This document shows, in pieces, positions 42,221-49,901 of a stretch of 64,000 nucleotides of DNA (its first letter is position 1; the number at the start of each line of letters is the position of its first letter). Below the pieces are notes generated by a model that was given only the letters and a program-made list of their open reading frames with translations, ran no database searches and had not been told where the DNA came from. Location of the stretch: positions 4,774,001 to 4,838,000 of the forward strand of contig NZ_CP139558.1 of NCBI RefSeq assembly GCF_034262375.1. The letters are read 5' to 3'. A program made the translations under genes and the position numbers. This DNA comes from Mucilaginibacter sabulilitoris. GTDB taxonomy: Bacteria; Bacteroidota; Bacteroidia; Sphingobacteriales; Sphingobacteriaceae.

Positions 42221-43378
42221 TTACCTTTTACTGTTTATCAAATCCGTCATTATCCTGGTGGCTTCCGCCTGATTTTCCGGTTTAAGTTTAACAGCTTCGT
42301 TAAAGTCCTGGAGAACCTCCTGCATCTTATTTATTTGAATGAAACAGATGGCCCTGTTAAAGTATAATTGCCCTTTTTCTTTGTCATGTGTGTATTCAAT
42401 GCCTTTTGTAAAAGAGTTAATCGCCGCTAAATAGTTTTTTTGATCATAAAAATCTTTACCTGCGATTCCAAATTTCTGAAATGCATCTTGAGTGGTACCA
42501 AATGGCGTAACACCAAATTTTTTAACCTGATCCCAAAAATCGATTTCATCAGTTTTGGCGAGTAGCTCGGGGTGAAGTAATCCATTGTCATTCCGACAAT
42601 ATAAAATACCAAAATTACCTTGTTTAACATGTAAACCTACATAGTTATAATTATCCCGGCTAAGGAAAAAATTGATAGTATAGGCACCTTGTGCGGCTGT
42701 GCCATGTGTGATCGGCATACCAAATGAGTTTGCGCTATCAGGAACTTGAAAATTTAATTGTTGAGAAGCAAAGTAGGAATCAATGTAGCCATCATATATA
42801 AACCGGTTACCGTCGAAGAAAATTTTAATTTTAAAGCCTGCAACTTCGGGAATATCCTCATCTTGAATCACATCGTCCATAGCATCAGTCATTTTTTGCA
42901 TGAGGTTACCTGAGGCTGCCTTAGTGATTGACATGAAATTTTGACGTTTATGATTTAAATTTTGGCCAAGCATATTACTTTGAAATTTACCAAATGCCTT
43001 TTGAGATCCGATCCAAGACGCCTCTACTTTTGAAACGGTACCATTTTTAATTTCATATATTCCTGCCTTTGTATTCAGCATGGATGCTAAAGTATATTCG
43101 GTTTCCTGATTTGAAGCTAAGTGACTTAGCCTTAGAATATCAAGTATAGTTTCATCAGTTTGGTCACCAGTTAAAGATTTAATAGCAGATTCGGCATATT
43201 GAATATTTCCGGCAAAGGATACACAATGGTGAGAATTAAGTATCGTAGCTTTTAGAACGTTTTCTTCTTGCTGATAATGTTGGCCCTTATTAAAATCCTG
43301 ACCATCCGGTGCAGTTAATTTAGTATCACTGACAATGTAAATTACTCCATTTTCTTTTCTTGTGACAATTAGGCTCAT
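42221..43378 (-). CDS. Proteasome-like Ntn-hydrolase domain fused to a TPR tail
   Basis: 385 residues. After removal of Met1, Ser becomes residue 1 and SLIVTRKENGVIYIVSDTKLT aligns with the start of proteasome beta subunits (T-T-x-V...GVV-x-A-x-D17-x-R), with the conserved Asp exactly at position 17. A Lys in ENVLKATIL could match Lys33 with an insertion, and HHCVSFAGN matches the following strand. The end (AGKDFYDQKNYLAAINSFTKGIEYTHDKEKGQLYFNRAICFIQINKMQEVLQDFNEAVKLKPENQAEA) is two TPR repeats. A self-activating peptidase or amidase with a protein-binding tail is inferred. It heads a two-gene unit with 41379-42215 within a defence island. Confidence 0.6.
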   Translation of the reverse strand: MSLIVTRKENGVIYIVSDTKLTAPDGQDFNKGQHYQQEENVLKATILNSHHCVSFAGNIQYAESAIKSLTGDQTDETILDILRLSHLASNQETEYTLASMLNTKAGIYEIKNGTVSKVEASWIGSQKAFGKFQSNMLGQNLNHKRQNFMSITKAASGNLMQKMTDAMDDVIQDEDIPEVAGFKIKIFFDGNRFIYDGYIDSYFASQQLNFQVPDSANSFGMPITHGTAAQGAYTINFFLSRDNYNYVGLHVKQGNFGILYCRNDNGLLHPELLAKTDEIDFWDQVKKFGVTPFGTTQDAFQKFGIAGKDFYDQKNYLAAINSFTKGIEYTHDKEKGQLYFNRAICFIQINKMQEVLQDFNEAVKLKPENQAEATRIMTDLINSKR

Positions 43379-43520
43379 ATTAGCTTAAAATTAACAATTT
43401 TCTTAGACACTTTTTAGCTTATGACATCCTGTTTACGTAAATACAAATCATGTTATTAGGTTTATTTCAGATATTTGTTGATTATAATAACGATTAATGA
43501 AAACGAGGATTATAAATAAA

Positions 43521-43541
43521 AACGGGCCGAAGCCCGTTTTT
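43521..43541. terminator. Bidirectional hairpin terminator
   Basis: AACGGGC (43521-43527), loop CGAA, GCCCGTT (43532-43538), flanked by A and T runs. It lies just behind the small leftward gene at 43551. Confidence 0.85.
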
Positions 43542-43550
43542 ATAATCAAC

Positions 43551-43748
43551 TTACCAGTAGTAGAGGTCTAACACACAATTGCCATCTCCCGCGTCAATTA
43601 CACGTTCAATATATTTTGGGCAATATCTTCTGGTTTCTTTATTTACCAGGATTATTTCCTGGCCAGGATGGAAACCTTCATCCATTTTACCACTAAGGGT
43701 TACCGCTGAAAGCGGGCAGTCGTTAATTAAATATATATTATTGGACAT
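43551..43748 (-). CDS. 65-residue hypothetical protein
   Basis: MSNNIYLINDCPLSAVTLSGKMDEGFHPGQEIILVNKETRRYCPKYIERVIDAGDGNCVLDLYYW, a compact beta-rich sequence resembling a small SH3- or OB-like barrel (HPGQEIILVN). It has its own strong terminator right after the stop, which supports expression. Family not recognised. Confidence 0.6.
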   Translation of the reverse strand: MSNNIYLINDCPLSAVTLSGKMDEGFHPGQEIILVNKETRRYCPKYIERVIDAGDGNCVLDLYYW

Positions 43749-43786
43749 AACACAAAGATTTTTAAAAATCTAACGATTTAACAAAT

Positions 43787-43832
43787 TACGATGTGGCGGG
43801 TTACGATTTGGGCGGGTTACGATTTGGGCGGG
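43787..43832. repeat. 16-bp tandem repeat, about 2.8 copies
   Basis: GGCGGGTTACGATTTG at 43795-43810 and 43811-43826, followed by GGCGGG and preceded by a near copy (TTACGATGTG). GC-rich units in AT-rich surroundings, near the right edge of the ICE-derived region. It may be a slippage repeat or an iteron-like site. Confidence 0.7.
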
Positions 43833-43981
43833 TATTTGTAAAATACGAATAAAAAATAAATCCTGCAAATAGGTACAAAAGCATTAGGAATTGCAACGGC
43901 ATCCTTCGGCAGAAGATACAGTGAAAAGTCCGACCGCAGGGAATGCCCGGAATAATAGGTTCACGTTTTGAGCAATTAACT

Positions 43982-44599
43982 TTAATGATTCGCAGCTGCT
44001 TTAAAGGCCCAATCTACCACATTAGCAAGTGTCTCTGATACCGCTTTCATTCCTTCCTCGGATTCCAGGTCAACATCGGCAAAATTATATCCATTGCTAA
44101 GGGTATGTAGCACCATGTAATATATACCACCAATCAACAATCCTGCAACAGCCCTAAAATTAATTCCAGAATTTTTAAAATGCATATCCGTTTTTTCTAA
44201 AATATCCTGGCCCATAGATTCCCGCACGTTATGAATACTACGCATCAGTTGGCTGGAACCGGTAAGTTCAATTAAAATCAAATTTTGCATTTTTGGTTGC
44301 TTGTAGAAATACTTAAACAGTCCCTGCAATGTTTCTGTTATAACCAATTGTGAATTATCATCACTTACCTCTTGGAAAAGACGGTTCAACTGTTCAGCAA
44401 AGACCATCCAATAATCATTCTCGACAATATAGGCCTCCGTCAAATTGTTCATGTTTCCGAAGTAGCGGTAGATCAGCTTGCGATCAACACCAGCCTGCCG
44501 GGCTACTTTGCTGATACGTATAGAGCCAAATCCTCTGGATTTAATAATGGCACCAACCGCATCTATAAGTTTGCGTTTAGTTTGTTCTTTATCTTTCAT
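43982..44599 (-). CDS. TetR/AcrR-family transcriptional regulator
   Basis: 205 residues. The helix-turn-helix is clear: TKRKLIDAVGAIIKSRGFGSIRISKVARQAGVDRKLIYRYFGNMNNLTEAYI. The ligand domain is helical with ALLIGGIYYMVLHTLSNG. No partner gene is coupled to it; the closest gene upstream is the rhodanese end at 44702 on the same strand, so it could be the last gene of that series or independent. Confidence 0.9.
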   Translation of the reverse strand: MKDKEQTKRKLIDAVGAIIKSRGFGSIRISKVARQAGVDRKLIYRYFGNMNNLTEAYIVENDYWMVFAEQLNRLFQEVSDDNSQLVITETLQGLFKYFYKQPKMQNLILIELTGSSQLMRSIHNVRESMGQDILEKTDMHFKNSGINFRAVAGLLIGGIYYMVLHTLSNGYNFADVDLESEEGMKAVSETLANVVDWAFKAAANH

Positions 44600-44701
44600 G
44601 GTAAGGTTTAGCGGTTTTAACTTGACTACAATAACATTTGTGAGTTAATGCTATTTGATCGTTAATAAACTTTTAGACTACTTCATCAATTAATTCTGTT
44701 A

Positions 44702-45091
44702 TTATTTAATATCTGAAACTTTTGAATGGTGATATTTATCCATCAGCATTTGAAGATTAGTCCAGGCCCCGCCATTAGATGCATTTTGATACCCTCTATT
44801 GACGAGTATTTTTACAGCCTGGATACTTCTTACACCATGAGAACAACAAGTTAATATTGGGCATTTGAGATCGAGGCTTAATGGCGTACCTTTTTCCAGT
44901 TCTGCCAGAGAAATATTAAGTGAACCATTAATATGTCCCATTTTATACTCTTCAGGCGTACGAACATCAATAATGATGGGGTCCTTGGCTAGAATATGCT
45001 CCAGGGAATGGTCATCCGTAGATGTAGCAAACATTCGATAGATAAAAAATATGCATAACGACATAAAGCCAAAGAATGTGAGGTATTTCAT
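44702..45091 (-). CDS. Membrane-anchored rhodanese-like protein
   Basis: 129 residues. One N-terminal membrane helix (YLTFFGFMSLCIFFIYRMF) anchors a rhodanese domain in the periplasm: DPIIIDVRTPEEYKMGHINGSLNISLAEL, then the catalytic loop ILTCCSHGVRSIQAVKIL with Cys83 (tandem Cys82-Cys83) and GYQNASNGGAWTNL. It would transfer sulfur or bind thiols. It closes the leftward heme/copper-protein gene series. Confidence 0.88.
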   Translation of the reverse strand: MKYLTFFGFMSLCIFFIYRMFATSTDDHSLEHILAKDPIIIDVRTPEEYKMGHINGSLNISLAELEKGTPLSLDLKCPILTCCSHGVRSIQAVKILVNRGYQNASNGGAWTNLQMLMDKYHHSKVSDIK

Positions 45092-45180
45092 AAGCGAATT
45101 AGTAATTGGAAAGCTGAAAACGTTATATAGTTGAATTTTTAAAAATTACTTTTTAAATCTTAAAGGGCTTTTGAAAAATC

Positions 45181-45783
45181 TTACTTCGGCATATTAACGA
45201 GCTCAATTGCTTTTTTTACCAGCACCAAGCCATCGCTGGAAAAGTTTAGCAGCCTGGCAACTTTGTGGCCATGCGCATCCATTTTCAATAGCGATTTGTA
45301 TAGAATATTCACTATCTTTTCAGGATCATGTAAATATTTCTTACGCAAATCCTCATATTGATATTCCAGGAAAAGCAGGCATAAGGCATTTTCCATAATC
45401 TGTACTTCAGCATCCTGCTTTATTCTTTTTTTAAGAATTATCTCTCGTACGCGGCTTATTTTATTTTCTTCATATCCTGCTTTTTGCATCAGGCTGGAAG
45501 CAACTGCCGCATGATGTCCTGCCAGATCTTTGCGCCATTTTAAATAGTGCTCTCTTCCTTCAGGATAAGTTTCTCTTGGAATTTCCCATCTACCGATATG
45601 CTGACTCCGCGAAGCAAGTAAAAGCTCCTCGCTGGAAGCAGACTGTAAGGACACAACCCACTGAGAGAGCATTAATGAATAGGCATATTCCAAAGGATAC
45701 TCAGCATTTCTCCAGGTTATAGAACGCGGGTCCTGCTGATTGTATTCATCAAATAATTTAAAAGCTTCCTGTAGTTGATTCAT
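45181..45783 (-). CDS. DUF4202-family protein
   Basis: 200 residues. The pattern AFKLFDEYNQQDPRSITWRNAEYPLEYAYSLMLSQWVVSLQ...LLLASRSQHIGRWEIPRETYPEGREHYLKWRKDLAGHHAAVASSLMQKAGYEENKISRVREIILKKRIKQDAEVQIMENALCLLFLEYQYEDL matches DUF4202 along its whole length. HIGRWEIPR and the spaced His residues (GHH) resemble an HD-domain-like metal site, but no reaction is established. In other bacteria it often sits near cytochrome or sulfur metabolism genes. It lies between the rhodanese gene and a small membrane protein gene. Confidence 0.88.
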   Translation of the reverse strand: MNQLQEAFKLFDEYNQQDPRSITWRNAEYPLEYAYSLMLSQWVVSLQSASSEELLLASRSQHIGRWEIPRETYPEGREHYLKWRKDLAGHHAAVASSLMQKAGYEENKISRVREIILKKRIKQDAEVQIMENALCLLFLEYQYEDLRKKYLHDPEKIVNILYKSLLKMDAHGHKVARLLNFSSDGLVLVKKAIELVNMPK

Positions 45784-45824
45784 TGTATATGTAAAAATTA
45801 AAAATGGAGCTTAACGAGGCCGGA

Positions 45825-46103
45825 TTAATTCAGATTTAGCTTTTCATTGCGCATATTCAAGTTGACGTTTGTGCGGCGATACTTTTTATACCAGATGAAT
45901 CCCATTAAACCAATTGCCGCATAAGGGGCAACCAATAAATACAGGATGCCGTGGTTGAGCCCTTTAGCGAGCCCATCATTTCCAGCCTGCCTGTTAGTTT
46001 CAACCGTGGCAACACATTGTGAACATTGTGCGGCAGCGATTCGGGCCTTCCCGATCATTAAAAGGAAGACGATTGAACAAAGTATTAATTTCGATTCTTT
46101 CAT
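45825..46103 (-). CDS. Small CxxC membrane protein
   Basis: 92 residues. Signal-like helix (LILCSIVFLLMIGKARIAAA), then QCSQCVATVETN, a periplasmic CxxC, then GLNHGILYLLVAPYAAIGLMGFIWYKKYRR, a second membrane helix. Such small proteins accompany cytochrome oxidase or cytochrome c maturation genes in Bacteroidota. Metal or thiol exchange in the periplasm is a plausible role (inference). Confidence 0.7.
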   Translation of the reverse strand: MKESKLILCSIVFLLMIGKARIAAAQCSQCVATVETNRQAGNDGLAKGLNHGILYLLVAPYAAIGLMGFIWYKKYRRTNVNLNMRNEKLNLN

Positions 46104-46138
46104 AAAGTGTGTAATTGTTAGTTGTTTAAGATATAGCG

Positions 46139-46474
46139 CTAATCATTCACCCTTTCAGGATCTGGTTCATCAGGCACATTTTTTAAAATAAACTTATCAA
46201 TATAAAATGTCCCGAAAGGAATAACACAGGCGATCAGTACTTTCCAGGTTGTTTCCCGGAATTTCCATTGCTCCTCCACACCAACACTTAAAGTACTGAT
46301 GATGAACCATAAAAATAGCAAGCCATGAACCGGTCCAATGGCGCGCACCAAAGCCGGATTTCCTGCGAAATACTTTAATGGAACGGCTACAAAGAGTAAC
46401 AGTATGAGGGAGGTCCCTTCCACATAGCCTGCCAGTTTTAATCTTCCAAGCTGAGTTTTTAATAGGTTGATCAT
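46139..46474 (-). CDS. DUF3817-family membrane protein (copy 1)
   Basis: About 111 residues from the ATG at 46474 (MINLLKTQLGRLKLAGYVEG). The frame runs upstream to a TTG at 46549, but those residues are not family-like. Three membrane segments: LAGYVEGTSLILLLFVAVPLKYFAG, AIGPVHGLLFLWFIISTLSVG, WKVLIACVIPFGTFYID. E-G-x-S/T, K-Y and P-H-G are DUF3817 hallmarks. A closely similar copy (KFRETTWKVLLSCVIPLGILYID) is encoded at 49348-49683. Confidence 0.85.
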   Translation of the reverse strand: MINLLKTQLGRLKLAGYVEGTSLILLLFVAVPLKYFAGNPALVRAIGPVHGLLFLWFIISTLSVGVEEQWKFRETTWKVLIACVIPFGTFYIDKFILKNVPDEPDPERVND

Positions 46475-46550
46475 ATTTTTTGAATAATAATTTTCGAGGG
46501 TATCATATCGAGGGTATCTGTCTAGCTGCTTTAATTGATCTATTGTCAAC

Positions 46551-47012
46551 CTACATCCCCCGTACTAATGGCCGGCTGGCCAACGGAGAAAATGGCCATG
46601 GAATAGCAACAAATATGACTGCGAGAGCAAGTCCAAACCATCTCAGCATGGTGCTGTATTTATCATGATCAGACTTTATTCGCTTAGCTTTTGCTGAACC
46701 TATTGTGATCAGTACAACAGCAACCATCATCATAATCAGGTGAAAATAGCGGAAGAAGGTTTGTTCATTAAATACCTTGTTGGGGTTATCCATCATTTGA
46801 TACATCACAACAGGACTTTGTACATACATAGCCATCCCGAGCAGCAATTGGATATGAGCAATGGTCGCTGTCCAGTGTCGCCACTGATTTGCTACTTCCG
46901 AAAACGCCAGTTTTTCGGTTTTCCCTTTATAGGAAATGAAAATTGAATATAACAGGCTGCCAAGGACCAGCCATCGCCAAAAGGAATGAAGAAAAAGAAG
47001 GGATGGATACAT
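46551..47012 (-). CDS. Four-helix membrane protein, possible heme-binding
   Basis: 153 residues. Opens LFLHSFWRWLVLGSLLYSIFI and contains WRHWTATIAHIQLLLGMAMYVQS, FFRYFHLIMMMVAVVLITIGSAKAKR and LRWFGLALAVIFVAIPWPF. Spaced His residues on several helices (HSFWRW, RHW, AHIQ, YFHL) resemble b-type cytochrome membrane proteins. The small family is common in Bacteroidota but not characterised, to my knowledge. Its stop lies 1 bp after the start region of DUF3817 copy 1 and 1 bp before the di-heme peroxidase stop, so the series is tightly packed. Confidence 0.7.
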   Translation of the reverse strand: MYPSLLFLHSFWRWLVLGSLLYSIFISYKGKTEKLAFSEVANQWRHWTATIAHIQLLLGMAMYVQSPVVMYQMMDNPNKVFNEQTFFRYFHLIMMMVAVVLITIGSAKAKRIKSDHDKYSTMLRWFGLALAVIFVAIPWPFSPLASRPLVRGM

Positions 47013-47013
47013 A

Positions 47014-48069
47014 TCAGGGAGTTTGAAATCTTTTATCGTTTATAAATTCTTTATCAGTAAGTGTTTTTAAAAATGCCAGGATCCTATTTTGCTCTTTTAA
47101 ATTAAGTACGATGCCTAATTTGCCATTTCGTTTCAGTTGAGGATCAAGATTTGGATTTGGTTCGACACCATGATCATAGTGCGCCAACACCTCATTCAGG
47201 GTAGCTAATCTGCCATCATGCATATAGGGGGCCGTAACCTCTACATTCCTTAAAGATGGTACCCTGAATTTGCCAAAATCTTTGGCAGTATGGGTTAAAC
47301 TGTCTCTTCCTTTGTCCAGAGACCAAATATCGAGGCCATTGTTACGGTAGCTACGGTCAGTGAATAATGGTTCCCGATGGCAAGAACTGCATTTTTGTTT
47401 GAACAGCGCATATCCCTGCATCTCTTCCTCGCTGAAGTTTCCGCCCGGCTCTTTACGGACATACTTATCATATTTGGAATTAGAAGAAACCAACATGGCC
47501 ATAAATTGGACAAGCGCATTTAAAATATATTTCGATTTGATTGTGCTGTCACCAAATGCTTCCCGAAACAACACCGGATAAAATTTTAATGTCTGTAGTC
47601 TTTTACTGATATGATCAAGGTCATTTGCCATTTCGCAGGGGTTGGAAATCGCATTATGAGAAGTAAGCTTAAACTGATCAATGCGTCCGTCCCACATAAA
47701 TCCCTGCTGCCAGGCCAGGTTAAATAAGGCAGGTGCATTCCTTGTTCCCGTGCAACCTTTAACGCCACGGCTTACCGGGAGATTAAGATTTGCAAATGCG
47801 GCATAAGATTGGTGACATGTTCCACAGGATGTTGATTGATCCAGCGATAATTGCCGGTCATAAAAAAGAATTCGTCCAAGTTTAAATCCTGCCGGCGTAA
47901 CTTTATTGCCTTTAAAATCATAAACTGGTTTCGGAAAATTACTTGGCACTGAAAACGCTGCCTTATCTTCGCGAACATTATAATCGATTTGGGTTGGTCG
48001 AAGATTATAGGCAAAATAGCAGATGATCAGGTTGATCAGTACAATGATAATTATCAACTTCTTTTTCAT
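47014..48069 (-). CDS. Di-heme cytochrome c peroxidase (MauG/CcpA family)
   Basis: About 351 residues from the ATG at 48069; an earlier TTG at 48093 is less likely. An N-terminal membrane anchor (KKKLIIIIVLINLIICYFAYN) precedes two heme c sites: SCGTCHQSYAAFAN (Cys90, Cys93, His94 counted from 48093) and KCSSCHREPLFT (Cys235, Cys238, His239). GFMWDGRIDQ, RVPSLRNVEVTAPYMHDGRLATLNEVLAHY and DKEF are the other usual peroxidase elements. It should reduce hydrogen peroxide in the periplasm using cytochrome c electrons. Confidence 0.93.
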   Translation of the reverse strand: MKKKLIIIIVLINLIICYFAYNLRPTQIDYNVREDKAAFSVPSNFPKPVYDFKGNKVTPAGFKLGRILFYDRQLSLDQSTSCGTCHQSYAAFANLNLPVSRGVKGCTGTRNAPALFNLAWQQGFMWDGRIDQFKLTSHNAISNPCEMANDLDHISKRLQTLKFYPVLFREAFGDSTIKSKYILNALVQFMAMLVSSNSKYDKYVRKEPGGNFSEEEMQGYALFKQKCSSCHREPLFTDRSYRNNGLDIWSLDKGRDSLTHTAKDFGKFRVPSLRNVEVTAPYMHDGRLATLNEVLAHYDHGVEPNPNLDPQLKRNGKLGIVLNLKEQNRILAFLKTLTDKEFINDKRFQTP

Positions 48070-48157
48070 TAATAGCGCGGCAACACCAATCAAAGCAGGA
48101 ACATAAATAGTCCGGTTGCAAATGAGCAGGCTGCAGATTTAAATTTTCTTCCTTTTA

Positions 48158-48802
48158 TTATTGGTCTTGTTTCGTCTCTGCGAGCAATAGGTCCATGTCA
48201 CTCATCAACTGCTCCACCTGTTCAGTTTTAGTTCCGTCATACGCACCTCTCACACGTTTTTGCTTATCAACCAGCACCAAATAACCTTGATGGACGTACC
48301 CTCCGGGGGCTTTGCTATCCTCGCCAACCGAAACGAGGTAGTTGTTTTTCGCAAGTCCATAGATGCTTTCTTTAGGTCCGCGGACAAATTGCCATTGGGA
48401 GCCGGTAACCCCTAATTTTGTAGCATAGCGTTTAAGAATTTGTGGAACATCATATTTATAATCAATGCTATGAGATAGCAGCATTACCTCGTTATTCCCT
48501 TTATATTTCTCATAAACCTTCATTAAATTACGGTGCATTACCGGGCAGATTGAAGGACAAGACGTAAAGAAGAAATCTGCAACATAAATCTTTCCATCGA
48601 ACAGGTGATTAGAAATGATTACGCTGTCCTGATTGATAAAACTGAACGCGGGAATTGTTTGGTAAATAGTATCAACAGTGGGTTTTCCATCTATTATTCG
48701 TTTAATAGCTTGCCGATTACCATAAATGGGAAGTTTATTCGGTTTTTCCTTACAGGCCGTGATGGTTACAGCAATCATGAACAAATAAATTACTTTCTTC
48801 AT
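48158..48802 (-). CDS. SCO1/SenC-family copper chaperone lipoprotein
   Basis: 214 residues with a lipoprotein signal (FMIAVTITACKEK, Cys17). The thioredoxin-like fold carries FFFTSCPSICPVMHRN, CxxxC at 82/86, and a His at 171 in GGYVHQGYLVLVD, the third copper ligand of SCO proteins. SCO proteins deliver copper to cytochrome oxidase CuA or reduce disulfides in the periplasm. It lies between the peroxidase and a small lipoprotein gene on the same strand. Confidence 0.92.
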   Translation of the reverse strand: MKKVIYLFMIAVTITACKEKPNKLPIYGNRQAIKRIIDGKPTVDTIYQTIPAFSFINQDSVIISNHLFDGKIYVADFFFTSCPSICPVMHRNLMKVYEKYKGNNEVMLLSHSIDYKYDVPQILKRYATKLGVTGSQWQFVRGPKESIYGLAKNNYLVSVGEDSKAPGGYVHQGYLVLVDKQKRVRGAYDGTKTEQVEQLMSDMDLLLAETKQDQ

Positions 48803-48827
48803 ATTAATTGGATTTTAAAGATTGACC

Positions 48828-49295
48828 TTACTTTTTAATTGTGGTAGGCGTATTTTTAACATGTAGCCTTGCAAATAAATTATTTGATGCAGTGATCGCT
48901 TGTTCAAAGTCGCTGCTCAACTTGTTTAATTTAACTGCCTCTTTTTTAAAGTAAGCGTTAGTTTCATCTGTAGAACTTCCTTTAAACTCAGGCTGGTAGT
49001 TATGCATCCAGTCTTCCATATCATTGTCAGCTTTTGTTAAATAATGCTGCACTTTAGTGATCTCCTTACGATCCATAATGGTATCACTTATTGGACGGCC
49101 GGAGGGTAGATTATTAAGCTTCAAAGTATCTAAGCGCATTTTGATTGACATGGCTTGTTCACTCGTGACCATAAGCGCGTCGTGTTTTTCGAGGATTTGC
49201 TGGCGTGGATCCTGGTTTGCCGATTGTTGTTTGCAAGCTACCATCAGAGCCAGCAGGCTAAATAATGCAAAGCGATATTTCATAAGTCTGTTCAT
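48828..49295 (-). CDS. Small helical lipoprotein
   Basis: 155 residues. Lipoprotein signal (YRFALFSLLALMVACKQQ, Cys21). The mature part is predicted helical (LEKHDALMVTSEQAMSIKMRLDTLKLNN...KITKVQHYLTKADNDMEDWMHNYQPEF...YFKKEAVKLNKLSSDFEQAITASNNLFARL). MEDWMHNYQP is a recurrent motif in a Bacteroidota lipoprotein family of unknown function, often next to SCO and cytochrome genes. Confidence 0.75.
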   Translation of the reverse strand: MNRLMKYRFALFSLLALMVACKQQSANQDPRQQILEKHDALMVTSEQAMSIKMRLDTLKLNNLPSGRPISDTIMDRKEITKVQHYLTKADNDMEDWMHNYQPEFKGSSTDETNAYFKKEAVKLNKLSSDFEQAITASNNLFARLHVKNTPTTIKK

Positions 49296-49347
49296 GTTTT
49301 GTGTGTTGATTAAGTTTTTTGCTATCCAGGCGATAATCCTTTATTGT

Positions 49348-49683
49348 TCATTGATCATTTTGCACGTTATGATCCGGCCGGCTCTCTTTTTTGAGGATGT
49401 GCCTGTCGATATAAAGTATTCCCAATGGGATGACGCAGCTTAGTAAAACTTTCCAGGTCGTTTCACGGAACTTCCACCGATGTTCAATTGCTACGTTAAG
49501 CGTATTAAAGATGAACCACAGGGTAAAAATCACATGGAATGGTGAAATCGTCCATAGCATATTAGGTTGTCCTAAGAAATATTTAAGCGGTAGTGCAGCT
49601 CCAAGCAACAGAACCAAGGTAACTCCAGCCGCATATGCACTTACTCTTAAACGCCCTAATGCCGATTCAAAAATCATTTCCAT
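49348..49683 (-). CDS. DUF3817-family membrane protein (copy 2)
   Basis: About 111 residues from the ATG at 49683 (MEMIFESALGRLRVSAYAAG). A start at 49713 would lie inside the palindromic operator (49700-49723), so the later ATG is preferred. Segments AAGVTLVLLLGAALPLKYFLG, ISPFHVIFTLWFIFNTLNVA and WKFRETTWKVLLSCVIPLGILYIDRHIL align with copy 1 at 46139-46474. It is the first gene of the leftward series and carries the TetR-type operator 17 bp before its ATG. Confidence 0.85.
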   Translation of the reverse strand: MEMIFESALGRLRVSAYAAGVTLVLLLGAALPLKYFLGQPNMLWTISPFHVIFTLWFIFNTLNVAIEHRWKFRETTWKVLLSCVIPLGILYIDRHILKKESRPDHNVQNDQ

Positions 49684-49699
49684 AAAAAAGATCAATCTA

Positions 49700-49723
49700 A
49701 TAACATACCACATAGTATGTTAT
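49700..49723. promoter_or_regulatory. TetR-type operator, left copy
   Basis: ATAACATAC and GTATGTTAT (9-bp arms) flank the spacer CACATA (TATGTG on the minus strand). Read leftward, the 20 central bases are identical to those at 51894-51913 read rightward, so both sites face their own gene in the same orientation. It ends 17 bp upstream of the DUF3817 ATG. Confidence 0.75.
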
Positions 49724-49901
49724 AATTCAAATAGAATGATGTATTTACCTCATTTAGTATGATAAAACTGAGGTTAGATCACACCATTCCCAACGCTTTA
49801 TTATTCCAGTAGTAGCATTTAGTTATGCTCATGATGGAACCCAACAATAATTAATGGCTACCTGAACCGGAATAACAATCCGGCTAATGAAGAATCATTC
49901 A

